Positions 17,923 through 27,844 are shown, numbered from the stretch's first letter. The stretch: DNA of 62,940 bases from CAZWRV01 sp964636325 (GCA_964636325.1 CAZWRV010000033.1:1-62940); one strand, 5' to 3'. The notes: generated by a model from the letters alone, not told the origin. Translations and numbers: made by a program.

Positions 17923-18912
17923 TCACCAGTGCCTGTAGTAGAAGTCTACCATGTGCAGGAAGAGCGGCGCCGTGTAGATCAGGCTGTCAATGCGGTCGAG
18001 CAGGCCTCCATGGCCGGGGATGAGCACCCCCATGTCCTTTATGCCCACATCCCGCTTTATGACGCTTATCGCGAGATCGCCCAACTGACCGCCAACCCCG
18101 ACGATCAGCCCCGTCAGGACAAGCTGCAAGGTCCCGAAGTGGGGGAACGAGAAGTGGAGGGCCCAGGGCAGCGCCATCGAGACGAGAAATGCGCCGGCAG
18201 TTCCCTCCCAGGTCTTCTTCGGGCTTATGTTGCTTCTGAACTGACGGCGGCCGAAAATCTTGCCGAAGGTGAACGCCGCGATATCGTTGATTTCGACCGC
18301 GAAGACAAGATAAAGCAGGTAGCCGGCGGCCTGAGGACAGTTCGCAAGAAATCCGACATGACCGAACATCCATCCTATATATATGAATCCGACTATCCCC
18401 AGCGACATCGCCTGGAGCTGCCCTTTCACCTCGTTCTTCAATATCGGGATAAGTATCAGCGCGGCGACGATGTAGACAGGCATCGTCATGAAAAGGCCGT
18501 ACCAGCCCGGAGTTCCGGCGGTCGGATCCTTCATCGCCGACACCACCGCAAGCGAAACGATCCCCAGATACGCGCCCCCGGTCATCCACCAGTCCCGGTA
18601 AAGCCCAGTCGCCCTCGCGAACTCCTTGAACCCGACCAGCGCCAGAACCGTGAAAAAAACGATCGTCGCATATCTCCCCAGCCCGACGGCCAGCAGCACC
18701 AGCGGCGCCATCACCAGCCAGCTCCGGTATGTGTGCCATATCGAGGATACGTTCTTCTTCAATGAATATTGAACAAAGGCTAGGACAATCCCTGCTACGG
18801 CAAAAACCAGCGCGCATATGAAAACATACGAGCGAAATATCTCGCTTTGCCAGGATTGGAGCAGGATCGCCATCGGTCCCTTAAGGTGCAACTTGGAAAA
18901 CGTTTTAGTCAA
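17923..18912 (-). CDS. ynbB: CDP-diacylglycerol synthase, CdsA family (YnbB-like)
   Basis: A 329-residue integral membrane phosphatidate cytidylyltransferase with about eight hydrophobic segments. The C-terminal signature is present: ISPKKTWEGTAGAF followed by PGHGGLLDRIDSL. It would condense CTP with phosphatidic acid to give CDP-diacylglycerol for the adjacent CDP-alcohol phosphatidyltransferase. The combination with YnbA-, YnbC- and YnbD-like neighbours makes it the YnbB counterpart rather than the housekeeping CdsA. About 100 bp separates it from the upstream gene. Confidence 0.9.
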   Translation of the reverse strand: MTKTFSKLHLKGPMAILLQSWQSEIFRSYVFICALVFAVAGIVLAFVQYSLKKNVSSIWHTYRSWLVMAPLVLLAVGLGRYATIVFFTVLALVGFKEFARATGLYRDWWMTGGAYLGIVSLAVVSAMKDPTAGTPGWYGLFMTMPVYIVAALILIPILKNEVKGQLQAMSLGIVGFIYIGWMFGHVGFLANCPQAAGYLLYLVFAVEINDIAAFTFGKIFGRRQFRSNISPKKTWEGTAGAFLVSMALPWALHFSFPHFGTLQLVLTGLIVGVGGQLGDLAISVIKRDVGIKDMGVLIPGHGGLLDRIDSLIYTAPLFLHMVDFYYRHW

Positions 18913-19013
18913 AGTATGCCGCCTTCGCCGAAAGCGGCGCCGGCGACTTCGGTGAAATCGCCATACTCAAGCTCCTGCGCGCCAGAAGGGCGCATTTTTC
19001 ATGCATGGAAAAC

Positions 19014-19658
19014 TTAAGCTTTCTTCCTGCCGAGCTCGGCAAGGATGCGCGAAAGTCTGACCACGACCGTCTGGACACAACCCGCGATGACAACCACGCA
19101 GGCCCAGTCCAGCACAGTCAGCCCTCCCCATTTGCAATGGACGAAGAACGCCGTCCAGGCACCGATGTGCACCATCACCATGCGCCACGGCTTCGACATG
19201 ATCCCGCTGAACTCGCGCTGCACTCCGACCGCCTGCCCGAACGTCCCGATGTATGCGGTGAACAATGCGAATATCGCAGCCCAATATCCGAGCGCCTGAC
19301 TGCACAGACCGCTGTGAGCTATGCCGACGAAAATAATGACGTCAGATATCCGGTCGGGCACTTCGTTCATGATCTCGCCCTTCAGGCTCGCCTTGCCCGA
19401 CGCCAGCGCAACCATCCCGTCAAGCATGTTGAACCACAACCGAAGATAGCAGAAGCCCGGCGCCAGCAGTAGGAACCACGGATGCTTCGCCGACTGCCAT
19501 AGCAAGACTGCCGCAGTCGCCGACGCCACAATCGACATGAATGACACCGTGTCCGGATCGACGCCGAACCTAACGCAGAAGTCCACCGCCCACTTCGCCG
19601 TCCTCCGGAACATGTCCGCTATCGGCCGCCGTGACTTAGGATTGTAGGGAGCCATCAT
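19014..19658 (-). CDS. ynbA: CDP-alcohol phosphatidyltransferase (YnbA-like)
   Basis: A 214-residue membrane enzyme and first gene of the lipid operon. The canonical motif D-x2-DG-x2-AR-x8-G-x3-D-x3-D appears here as NMLDGMVALASGKASLKG followed by NEVPD: DG, G and the last D are kept, while the first D is N, R is L and the third D is N. Several hydrophobic segments follow. These substitutions resemble the YnbA subgroup from memory, but could alter metal binding. It would transfer an alcohol onto CDP-diacylglycerol; the alcohol is unknown. Coupling to cdsA- and plsC-type genes supports a specialised phospholipid head-group pathway. Confidence 0.83.
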   Translation of the reverse strand: MMAPYNPKSRRPIADMFRRTAKWAVDFCVRFGVDPDTVSFMSIVASATAAVLLWQSAKHPWFLLLAPGFCYLRLWFNMLDGMVALASGKASLKGEIMNEVPDRISDVIIFVGIAHSGLCSQALGYWAAIFALFTAYIGTFGQAVGVQREFSGIMSKPWRMVMVHIGAWTAFFVHCKWGGLTVLDWACVVVIAGCVQTVVVRLSRILAELGRKKA

Positions 19659-19670
19659 CCACCATATATT

Positions 19671-20264
19671 TTACTCCGCATGCGTCTTCCAATATCCTTC
19701 TTTTTTCTTTTTTGCCTTCGCCTCTGCACGCTCGAAAGCTTCATAGAGCCAATAATCCTTGTCAGATCTGTCAAGAAGGCATTCGCCATAAATGAGTTGA
19801 CGCATTGGGATAATAACATATTTTTCAGCTTTCAACTCAATGTCCCCAGTATTAATTTCCACAGTCCCAGACCTTACCGTAGGAACCAAAACAACTGCAA
19901 TGATTTCGGTGTCTGACTTTTTAACAATAGTATCATTAATAAGATAAATGGGGCTATCGCTTCGACTAAGCCAATTATTCAAACTGAATTTGGTTTGTGC
20001 ATCATAACCTATAATCCCAGTTGATTGTATACCTCTCATAATTATCTTTTTTTCCTCAGTTTTACTATTTTTTGCCAGGATTATATTGTATTCAAGCATT
20101 TTGACAAAAATATATGGCTCGCTAAGTTTATTTAATATATTTTTATGTGATATGCTCATATCGCCATCAATAATATTTTCTTGGGGATTATCATTACTGC
20201 ATCCGCTTATTGTAATATATAGCAAAAGTGTAATGCATAAAATAATTATAATGTTTTTATACAT
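19671..20264 (-). CDS. AT-rich lipoprotein, candidate immunity protein
   Basis: A 197-residue protein with a type II signal peptide ending in the lipobox ITISGC, so it is lipid-anchored outside the inner membrane. It starts only 6 bp after the stop of the RHS gene and shares that gene's AT-rich composition at the 3' end, unlike the GC-rich surroundings. The C-terminus (YEAFERAEAKAKKKKEGYW) resembles the last helix of thermonuclease-like proteins, a weak hint only. A lipoprotein directly behind an RHS C-terminal toxin domain is the expected place for an immunity protein. Function is inferred from context only; no homologue was recognised. Confidence 0.6.
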   Translation of the reverse strand: MYKNIIIILCITLLLYITISGCSNDNPQENIIDGDMSISHKNILNKLSEPYIFVKMLEYNIILAKNSKTEEKKIIMRGIQSTGIIGYDAQTKFSLNNWLSRSDSPIYLINDTIVKKSDTEIIAVVLVPTVRSGTVEINTGDIELKAEKYVIIPMRQLIYGECLLDRSDKDYWLYEAFERAEAKAKKKKEGYWKTHAE

Positions 20265-20270
20265 TTTTCA

Positions 20271-23200
20271 CTATCTCCTGATTATTTTTTTTGCATTATC
20301 CCTAAAATATTTTTTGGCAAGCGGAAGTATCGCATATTTTGCATAAGTTGGGAAACCATGAACGTAATATTGATCTCCGAAATTCGAATAATGCGTAGTG
20401 ACTTTTTCTACGTCCTTAATGTAGTGGATTTCATAAGGATGCGTTATATAGGGAACTTCACCCAAGAAATAAATAAAGTCCGGCCTAATATCTCCTGCGG
20501 CATACAATGGCACCGGGTCTTCTTCGCCTTTCTTATTTACATTCACCCAATGGTCTACAAATAATGCTTCAGGAAACACATGTGTGCCCGCACCTAATGT
20601 ATTTACTCTAATAAATTCATAAAACTTTTTATCTAATGTATTTAATACAGCAGCCCCATGGATAGCCCCCTCGCTGTGCATCCATCCATAGACGTAGCCG
20701 TCATATCCAATTTCGGCTATTGCCTTTTTATATGCAAATCTAGTCGCTTTTATTGCTTGGTCAAATTCGGGTAGGAATGTCTTATCATAGCCAGCAACAA
20801 GAAAATCTGCCTTACCGCCACACCAAGAAAGATTCTCACCGAAGTGATCCATGTAAACACCCAAATCATAAAATAGCTTATAGCTAACAATAAAATCTGA
20901 AAGGTTTCTTATTTGTTCTCCGGTTTCTGCCATTGTCTTATTTTCAACCATTGTAACAGGAACGCCTAGAATCTTTTCAAGCAGTATTTTATTTTGGTTC
21001 CTATATGTAGATGGATTGTCAAGTCCCGGATTGTATATATGCCTATCTCTTTTCTCAAGTTTCCAATATACTTTATCGACTTCCTTTTGAGTATAATCTT
21101 GTTCAACCCAGTCCCAGGCTGGATCTATTGGACCTTTATAATCTCTGCCATAGGCCCTTGCTCCGAGATAGTCTATGAAGTTTACTGGGTCGTTTAGGCA
21201 GAAGGCGTAGAGGTTGAGGCCGCCGGATTCTTCGAGTGGGTCGCGGTTGAGCCATTTGCATGTTGCGGGATCGTAGTAGCGGAAACCGAAGTAGTACATT
21301 CGGATTTCGGGGTCGTAGTATTTTGACTGGAAGCGGAAGGGGGATGCATAGTTATTAGTTACTGGTGAATAGTTACTGGTCATTCGAGAAGAGTTACGAG
21401 GGGTGGAGGAGCGATTTGTAGAAGATCCGACGACTGGCGGATTGATTGTTGACCGATAATTGTCTTCGATGACTCTGCCGAAGGGGTCGTATGCGAAGTT
21501 CGCAGAAATAGCGCCTGTGCCGGCGTCGAGGTATGCGTGGACAGTGCCCTTGGCGTCGTAGAGCGGGATGTGGATACTTGCCCCTTGGTCATCGACGCTT
21601 GTCGAGACCGCCAAGAGGCCTCCGGCACCGCCGAGTCCCTGGTATGAGCCGTCGAGGTCGAGGCCCCAGACGTAGTGTGAGTGATAAGTGATCAGTGATA
21701 AGTGATCAGTAACCAGTTCGTCGGTGAGGATGCCGAAGTCGGCGGTGGAGCCGTCGAGCAGGACGGTGTCGTAATGGTAAGAGTGATCAGCTATCAGTGA
21801 ACAGTTATCAGTGGTCGTTGAACCGTTATTGGAGCTGGATGGATTGACGAAAACCTTTTTAGAGATTCTTCTTCCCTGATGGTCGTAGGCAAAACTTAAT
21901 TTTGTGCCGTTTGTGGCTATCGAGGTCAGGCGGTCTTCGGAGTCCCAAGTGCAGGAATACAAGCTGTTGGAGACGAGGCGGCCGGCCTTGTCGTAGACAA
22001 AGTTGTCCTCGGCCTTAGGCATGAAGACCTGTGCGTTCAAGCTTGCTACGATGTCCGCGCCCTTGGCGTTGCCGGGGAGATTCCCTCCGAGTTCCGGGGC
22101 GGCGTTCTCGTCGAAGAGCACCCCGGTGATGAGCATTTCCAAGAGGGATGCGGAGTCCCTGTTTCCGGCGTCTACTGTGGCGGAGAAGGCGCTGCCGAGG
22201 CGCCGAGCGCGGACATTGTTCACCGAAATTACAGCCTCTTCGACCGCGGAGCCGGTGACTTCGACCTTGTCGCCGACGGTCCTGGTGGCGATGCTGTTGA
22301 AGATCGTCGGGGTGCACCGGCTCTCGGATGAACCGTCCGCCTTTCTTTTCCCGGACTCCAGGACGTTGGCGATAGAGTCGGCATTGTAAGCGTAGTCGCT
22401 TTCGGGAATCACGGCTGCGCCTGAATATTTTGTTGCGGAGGCAAGCTGGCCGCGCTGGTCGTAATCGTAGCGGAATTCGCTTCCGTCGGCGAGTCTCATG
22501 GAGGCTATCTTGCCTGAGAGATTATAGGCGTATTGGAAGGAGTTGTAGACCTTGCCGGAGGGGGCCATGTTTGTCACGTATGCCACCCTTGCGGAGCCCG
22601 GTTCGTATCCGATTTCGCGGATGAGAAGTGGGACAGCGTCCACCGAAACCGTTATTCTGCTTATCATTGCCGCCGCCCCTTCGAGATAGTCGTAGGCCGC
22701 CGAGACCCTTCCTGCGGTGATTTTAGAGAGTCTGCCGTGTTTGTCATAGCCGTAATCTACCGTGTCCCCGCCGGAAGTCATCCGGCTCCTGAGCATTTTG
22801 TCGTTGTAAGAGTAAGAATAGGTCTGGTCGACGGGAGCGGCGGAGAGGAGGGCAAAATTCGCGTCAGTCACTTGTCCGTCCCTGTTGTATGTGAAGTTCC
22901 AGTCGCAGATGCCATTCGTGGTGATTTTTGCGGGCTGTCCGAGGGAGTTGTGGCCGGAGAATTCAACGGACGGAGTGCCGTCGTCCCATTCCGCCTTGAG
23001 GAGATATCTGTGGTAGTCCGGGGAATAAGTGAATTTTTTAGAGGCCTGGCTCCCCCCCTCGCCTGTTTTTCTAGTGAGTTTCTTCAGGAGGCCGTCGGGT
23101 GTCCATGCGAGTTCGTAGGCGGAATCAGGCCCGATTTTCTTCTCCTTGAGCATTCCGGAGGCTTGGTGGTATGACATTTCGGTTTTGACATCGCCCCGGC

Positions 23201-26200
23201 TGCCATGGGTTGTGATGGAGGACAGCCTGCCGCCGGTGTCGTAGGCGTTCCTGGAGTTGAAGATTCCGGGGGCGGTGTCGGAAGCTTTCACTAGCGCGCC
23301 CTTTGGGTCATATTCGTAGCTGACGGTTGAGCCGTCGGGGAGCGTGGTTGATATGGGCTCCTGCCTTCCGTGCGCATAGAGATGCGAGATTATTCCCGGC
23401 ACGCCGGAAAACTTAATTTGCGCCGGCTGCGAGGTTCCCGGACGGAATGAAGCGGAGATAATGCCTGAATTAATTGAGTCGCTGGAGCAGAGCGTCCTGC
23501 CGAAGCTGTCGTTCTTCGAGCTGCCGGAGACGAGGGAGTTGAAGTCGTATTCGTATGAGAAATTGCTTGAAATGCTGGCCGAGCTGCGCCCCATGAAATC
23601 CTTGGATTCTGTTTTCGTCGCGCCGTCGCCGAGGAGCGTGGTGTGTGATTCCGAGCTTCTGCCGTTGACCGACGACCATGAGTCTCGGCCGTCGACGGAT
23701 CTTATGCTTTCGCTTGAGATATTGCCGTTTGAACTTTGCGTTGTCCTGACGTTTTTCAGTGCGGTTTTCCCGTTTTGCGAAACTACGCTGTTTTCATAGT
23801 TTGTCGTGATTCCGTTACGGGTGATCGAGGCGATCTCATTTTTTGAGTTGTATGTGGTGACGGTTTCGGCACAGACGACCTTGTTGCCAGTGACTTCGTC
23901 AGTGAAGGATTCTGTGGTTTTAATGGGGCGCGCCTTGGAATCGTATTCGATGTCGGTCCTGAGCCCTGCGGAATTTTCGGTGCGGCATATATTGCCGAGC
24001 ATGTTGTAATATGTGTCGCTCCAGGCGCTTCCACGTATTTCCCTTGTACAACGCATCCCGTCCTTGATGGAATATTCGTATGAGACCGGAGAGACGGCTG
24101 TCCCGGAAATGGAAGCGGTCGTCCCGTCGAGGTTCTTCCTGATGATCTTTGTTGACCCGTCCGGATATGTGATTGTTACGCTCGGGCCGTCGTACGCATA
24201 GCTTGTGGTTCCGACTGAATCCGTATGCGAAAGTATCCGGCTCAGCGCGTCGTAGGACCAGGATTCTTTGCGCGTCTCGCCGGCGGACTTGGGAATAGTC
24301 GTCTTCGATGTCATGTTGCCCAGGGCGTCATAGGAGTATTTTTCTGTGACCAGGGGCGACTCCATTTCCGAAACAAGGCCCGCCGGGCCGTATTTGTATC
24401 TGAAGACGTTCCCGTTGCGGTCGACATGCTCCTGCGGCCCGTAGAGGCAGTAGTCGTTGAACTGCTCTGACGTCCCGTCGAGGTATGTGGTCTTGGCAAT
24501 CCGCCCGAATGAGTCTGCTATGGAGTGTGTAGAATCAATAATTTTACCAGAGGCAACTTCTGTGAGGCTATGATCCAAGATGACTCCGCGTGGATTTATA
24601 TTTGTTTCCTCCTTCATGACAATATTATCCCCGCAGTCTTTGACGTCCGATGAGATTTTCAAGTTCGTGAGGGCAATACTGCAACCACCTCTAGATACAT
24701 TATAAGCTTCTTGGCTGGTTTGATAGCCATTGGTTGTGAGCTTGTTGCTTATATGTCGGAATGGACCGGTAAATATGTTTGGATACTCGCTATACGAGAA
24801 GTAGTTCATTTGGCTATCGACAGCAGAGGATATGTTTCTAATGGAATCCCATCCCGAGGATAAGTCGCTGGCGATCTGTTCTTTTCGGGTGCTATATCTA
24901 CCCATATAATAAGGATGTGAAAGAAGTATATAGGAGAAATATTTTATCCCGGTTATTTGGCCTTCGTATTTTGCAGTTATAGTTCGCGGAGCCTCCCAAA
25001 GCATCTTATTGTCGATGAAATCATCCTTTTCATGGCTCTGATACGAGAATTCTAATGTTTTGCAGAGGCTTGCATCGGGTTCGCTGGTGGGAACCGGGAT
25101 GCTTCTCAAAGGTGAATATACAGTGCAAATTTGTCCGTTAGCGTCGTATTTGAAATATTTCCAACTACCATCAGGATACAGTATTGAGCGGAGCTTGTTT
25201 CTTTTAAAGGTATTGTTGGTGAATGTTCCGTCGCCGTCATAATATGCGAATTCCGTCTTGGCAATGTCGGTGTCCTTGATGGTTGAAATTGATGTGAGCA
25301 TTCCGAGCTGGTTGTATTGATAGCGATTTTCATATGAGCCTGTTTCGGGGTAATTGTATATCAGCGAAACTGTTTTCCCATTGTTCTCATTTTTTGAGAT
25401 TCGTTGCATGGAGGTTCCGTCAGGATAGCTGATTAAATCACCTCTTATTGACACATCGCCGCTTTCGTTTTTACCGGAGCTGAGCTCATGGGGCGGTTCC
25501 TTGTGTAAACCGACGGGAGTGCCTTCTTCATCATAGATTATTGAGACTCTGCTTGAGGACGATCCGTCTTTTGCTGCATATATAAATGTTGAAGGTCTGT
25601 ATAATTGATCCACTTCGAAATCAATGTCGTAATTATAATCCATATTTTTGTTGTTCTGCCCCATATAATACATGGAATATCTTACAAAGTTTATCTGTTC
25701 TTTGAACCTGATATATTCGATGGGGCACGATTGGCCGTATGAGTTCGTCGCATATCCTGGATAGAAGGCGTGGACGATGCCGTTGTCAAATTGAAGGGTA
25801 TATCTTTCGCGACGTTGCCAAAAAGAATTAATCAATTGGGGATTATGATCGACGACATTGTTCACTATTAGGCGGTATTTTCTATCCTTGTTGATTCCGA
25901 TCGGCACACCGACATCGTCGAACTTTTTCAATGTGTCATTCCACTTGAAGTCAAATATGGCGACTTGACCACGAGGCCTGAGAACACCGATCCTTTTGAC
26001 ATAGACCTCATTGACGGAGTCGTCGATGAGTAGGTCGTTAAAGACGCATGTCTCCAACGAACGGGCCCAACGTCCGTTAAGATTGTCGGCATTCAAGTAG
26101 GTGTTGCTTGGGAAATAGCAATAGTTAGAAGATTGGGATGACATTGAATACGAATAATCCAATTTTATAATATCATCGTTACTGCCTCCGAAACTGATAT

Positions 26201-27830
26201 AATCCCAAGCGATTGTTGGATTTGGTAGCCGCCTAGTCCTATGCAAGGGAATAATTATCTGCGGATTTTCCTGTTCGGGAAGCCAATATGCCGTACCAGT
26301 TTCATTAAAAATGTCAAAGTCGATGCCCACATCTACTAGTTCGTCCCGATCTGAGTCTGGAAGCGATTCCTGATATGGTCTAGTTATCGGAGGAAGATTA
26401 ATAGGGGGGATTCCGCCGGGAATATCCCATTTTAAAACCACACGCCCTTGGGCGTAATAGCCCTTGGTAGCATCATGAATTGGAGGGGCATCTAGTGGCG
26501 ATGGCATCTTCAAGTTCTTATCGCCAAACAAATGAACCTCGATTTCGTTGTTATTGCCGTCGTGGGCGGCAAAAAGGCTCCATTTCCCATCAAGGATATT
26601 ATCGTTGTTATCATAGAATTCATTAGTGTAGGCAGCGCCTTTGACATAGAATTCGGCGGCATGATTGTATTCAGTTTTGACAACCGGTGACTTAAGGTAA
26701 GCATATGATCTATCCATATAAATATCATACGCGTTATTGTCTTTTCTAGCAACGAAAATGGCGCTCGGGGAAAATGCATCAATACTGGAAGGTGCGGCCT
26801 TGTCATACTTATATGAGAGGCGGCTTATCTCTGAACTCCACTGGGATGAATTCGCATTATCGATCCATGCAGATTTTCTGTTTTTCTCTCCTTGTGCGGA
26901 CCAAGAGGTTGATCCAATGGACCATCTGAAAGGATTACTATTTAGGACTTGGCGTATTTCTTCGAAATGGACGGGAAGGATGGCATCATAATATGCTGTT
27001 GTCAACTTAGAATATTTTGGTGTTCCATCGCCGAGGACTGTTCCGTCATCGAGCTGACCTGGCAGAGCGGTGAAAAGACAGGCGGCTTTTCCCTCTCTTT
27101 GCGGAAAGAGCTTCAGGGACTCCGGCGTTGGGTCACCGTTTGCATCATACTCAATTAAGAATGGGATCTTTTCGAGGCCTGTAAACGTTCCATCCTTTGC
27201 GTAGGAATAGTTAAGGTATCTTGATTCTAGAAGACGGCGGATAATACTTCGTAGTTCGGCCACAAGGTAGTTTCCCCGATATATCCAACTTATGGAATCA
27301 TACCATACTTCCTCACCTTGATCGAACTTACTGTTTCCATTTAGGTCGTTGTAATAATACCTTCCGTTGCATATACCTTTATCTCCATCTGCCAGTGGGG
27401 GAATAGTTCCATCGCCTTGGAAGAGGATTGCATCGGTTCCTTCATCAAAAACGCCTGCTCTGCCACCTTCAATATCCTGCCAAGCCGGAGAAGATTTTGG
27501 ATTTACATAAGTCGAGTAGCTCTGCGGTTTTGCATATATTCCATTGTTTTTCCCCTTCTGCATAGGTTCTATATCCCATGAACCATCACCGCCATCATTC
27601 ACGACATATCCTTCCGGATAGTCATCTATTCCATATCCATACCAGGCACAATACGGAGGCTTGACGCCTACTGCGAGACAATAAGGACGTATTGCATCCG
27701 CCATTTGGCTATATACCTCATACCAATATTGATGCCTGCAGCCCTGCATTCCTGCGGAGTTGTTTTCGGCAGAAGATAAGGATGTTGAGACCGCCAAAAG
27801 AAATGGTATTACGGCTAAAGACCTCTTCAT
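20271..27830 (-). CDS. Giant RHS/YD-repeat protein with hydrolase-like C-terminal toxin domain
   Basis: A 2519-residue exported protein with a signal peptide (MKRSLAVIPFLLAVSTSLSS). Residues ~1-850 are an unrecognised N-terminal region. Residues ~850-2190 contain dozens of YD/RHS repeats (YDxxGxLxxxTxxxG type). The RHS core ends with YYDPATCKWLNRDPLEESGG then NLYAFCLNDPVNFIDYLG, the conserved boundary before a variable tip. The last ~296 residues (encoded 20274-21161) are AT-rich and contain GWMHSEGAIHGAAVLNTL, similar to a serine-hydrolase nucleophile elbow (HSxG), and EEDPVPLY downstream. This suggests a lipase/esterase-like effector inside an RHS cage. It follows the 1.55k-residue secreted protein by 14 bp and precedes the candidate immunity lipoprotein. 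Activity is inferred; the RHS assignment is firm. Confidence 0.9.
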   Translation of the reverse strand: MKRSLAVIPFLLAVSTSLSSAENNSAGMQGCRHQYWYEVYSQMADAIRPYCLAVGVKPPYCAWYGYGIDDYPEGYVVNDGGDGSWDIEPMQKGKNNGIYAKPQSYSTYVNPKSSPAWQDIEGGRAGVFDEGTDAILFQGDGTIPPLADGDKGICNGRYYYNDLNGNSKFDQGEEVWYDSISWIYRGNYLVAELRSIIRRLLESRYLNYSYAKDGTFTGLEKIPFLIEYDANGDPTPESLKLFPQREGKAACLFTALPGQLDDGTVLGDGTPKYSKLTTAYYDAILPVHFEEIRQVLNSNPFRWSIGSTSWSAQGEKNRKSAWIDNANSSQWSSEISRLSYKYDKAAPSSIDAFSPSAIFVARKDNNAYDIYMDRSYAYLKSPVVKTEYNHAAEFYVKGAAYTNEFYDNNDNILDGKWSLFAAHDGNNNEIEVHLFGDKNLKMPSPLDAPPIHDATKGYYAQGRVVLKWDIPGGIPPINLPPITRPYQESLPDSDRDELVDVGIDFDIFNETGTAYWLPEQENPQIIIPLHRTRRLPNPTIAWDYISFGGSNDDIIKLDYSYSMSSQSSNYCYFPSNTYLNADNLNGRWARSLETCVFNDLLIDDSVNEVYVKRIGVLRPRGQVAIFDFKWNDTLKKFDDVGVPIGINKDRKYRLIVNNVVDHNPQLINSFWQRRERYTLQFDNGIVHAFYPGYATNSYGQSCPIEYIRFKEQINFVRYSMYYMGQNNKNMDYNYDIDFEVDQLYRPSTFIYAAKDGSSSSRVSIIYDEEGTPVGLHKEPPHELSSGKNESGDVSIRGDLISYPDGTSMQRISKNENNGKTVSLIYNYPETGSYENRYQYNQLGMLTSISTIKDTDIAKTEFAYYDGDGTFTNNTFKRNKLRSILYPDGSWKYFKYDANGQICTVYSPLRSIPVPTSEPDASLCKTLEFSYQSHEKDDFIDNKMLWEAPRTITAKYEGQITGIKYFSYILLSHPYYMGRYSTRKEQIASDLSSGWDSIRNISSAVDSQMNYFSYSEYPNIFTGPFRHISNKLTTNGYQTSQEAYNVSRGGCSIALTNLKISSDVKDCGDNIVMKEETNINPRGVILDHSLTEVASGKIIDSTHSIADSFGRIAKTTYLDGTSEQFNDYCLYGPQEHVDRNGNVFRYKYGPAGLVSEMESPLVTEKYSYDALGNMTSKTTIPKSAGETRKESWSYDALSRILSHTDSVGTTSYAYDGPSVTITYPDGSTKIIRKNLDGTTASISGTAVSPVSYEYSIKDGMRCTREIRGSAWSDTYYNMLGNICRTENSAGLRTDIEYDSKARPIKTTESFTDEVTGNKVVCAETVTTYNSKNEIASITRNGITTNYENSVVSQNGKTALKNVRTTQSSNGNISSESIRSVDGRDSWSSVNGRSSESHTTLLGDGATKTESKDFMGRSSASISSNFSYEYDFNSLVSGSSKNDSFGRTLCSSDSINSGIISASFRPGTSQPAQIKFSGVPGIISHLYAHGRQEPISTTLPDGSTVSYEYDPKGALVKASDTAPGIFNSRNAYDTGGRLSSITTHGSRGDVKTEMSYHQASGMLKEKKIGPDSAYELAWTPDGLLKKLTRKTGEGGSQASKKFTYSPDYHRYLLKAEWDDGTPSVEFSGHNSLGQPAKITTNGICDWNFTYNRDGQVTDANFALLSAAPVDQTYSYSYNDKMLRSRMTSGGDTVDYGYDKHGRLSKITAGRVSAAYDYLEGAAAMISRITVSVDAVPLLIREIGYEPGSARVAYVTNMAPSGKVYNSFQYAYNLSGKIASMRLADGSEFRYDYDQRGQLASATKYSGAAVIPESDYAYNADSIANVLESGKRKADGSSESRCTPTIFNSIATRTVGDKVEVTGSAVEEAVISVNNVRARRLGSAFSATVDAGNRDSASLLEMLITGVLFDENAAPELGGNLPGNAKGADIVASLNAQVFMPKAEDNFVYDKAGRLVSNSLYSCTWDSEDRLTSIATNGTKLSFAYDHQGRRISKKVFVNPSSSNNGSTTTDNCSLIADHSYHYDTVLLDGSTADFGILTDELVTDHLSLITYHSHYVWGLDLDGSYQGLGGAGGLLAVSTSVDDQGASIHIPLYDAKGTVHAYLDAGTGAISANFAYDPFGRVIEDNYRSTINPPVVGSSTNRSSTPRNSSRMTSNYSPVTNNYASPFRFQSKYYDPEIRMYYFGFRYYDPATCKWLNRDPLEESGGLNLYAFCLNDPVNFIDYLGARAYGRDYKGPIDPAWDWVEQDYTQKEVDKVYWKLEKRDRHIYNPGLDNPSTYRNQNKILLEKILGVPVTMVENKTMAETGEQIRNLSDFIVSYKLFYDLGVYMDHFGENLSWCGGKADFLVAGYDKTFLPEFDQAIKATRFAYKKAIAEIGYDGYVYGWMHSEGAIHGAAVLNTLDKKFYEFIRVNTLGAGTHVFPEALFVDHWVNVNKKGEEDPVPLYAAGDIRPDFIYFLGEVPYITHPYEIHYIKDVEKVTTHYSNFGDQYYVHGFPTYAKYAILPLAKKYFRDNAKKIIRR
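21345..21820. repeat. Short TGATCAGT-type repeats inside the RHS reading frame
   Basis: Three insertions of low-complexity repeats lie within coding sequence: 21351-21385 (GTTATTAGTTACTGGTGAAT and variants), a perfect 14-bp tandem duplication GTGATAAGTGATCA at 21681-21694 and 21695-21708, and 21782-21815 (AGTGATCAGCTATCAGTGA and variants). They stay in frame and encode SNYSPVTNNY- and SLITDH-like peptides between conserved RHS units. Related AATAAC repeats occur intergenically at 35843-35880. Confidence 0.65.
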
Positions 27831-27844
27831 GATATTCTCATTGG

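Noticed and set aside
21681..21708. CRISPR-like repeats
   Set aside because: Only a direct tandem of 14 bp without spacers; no cas genes and no regularly spaced array anywhere in the window.
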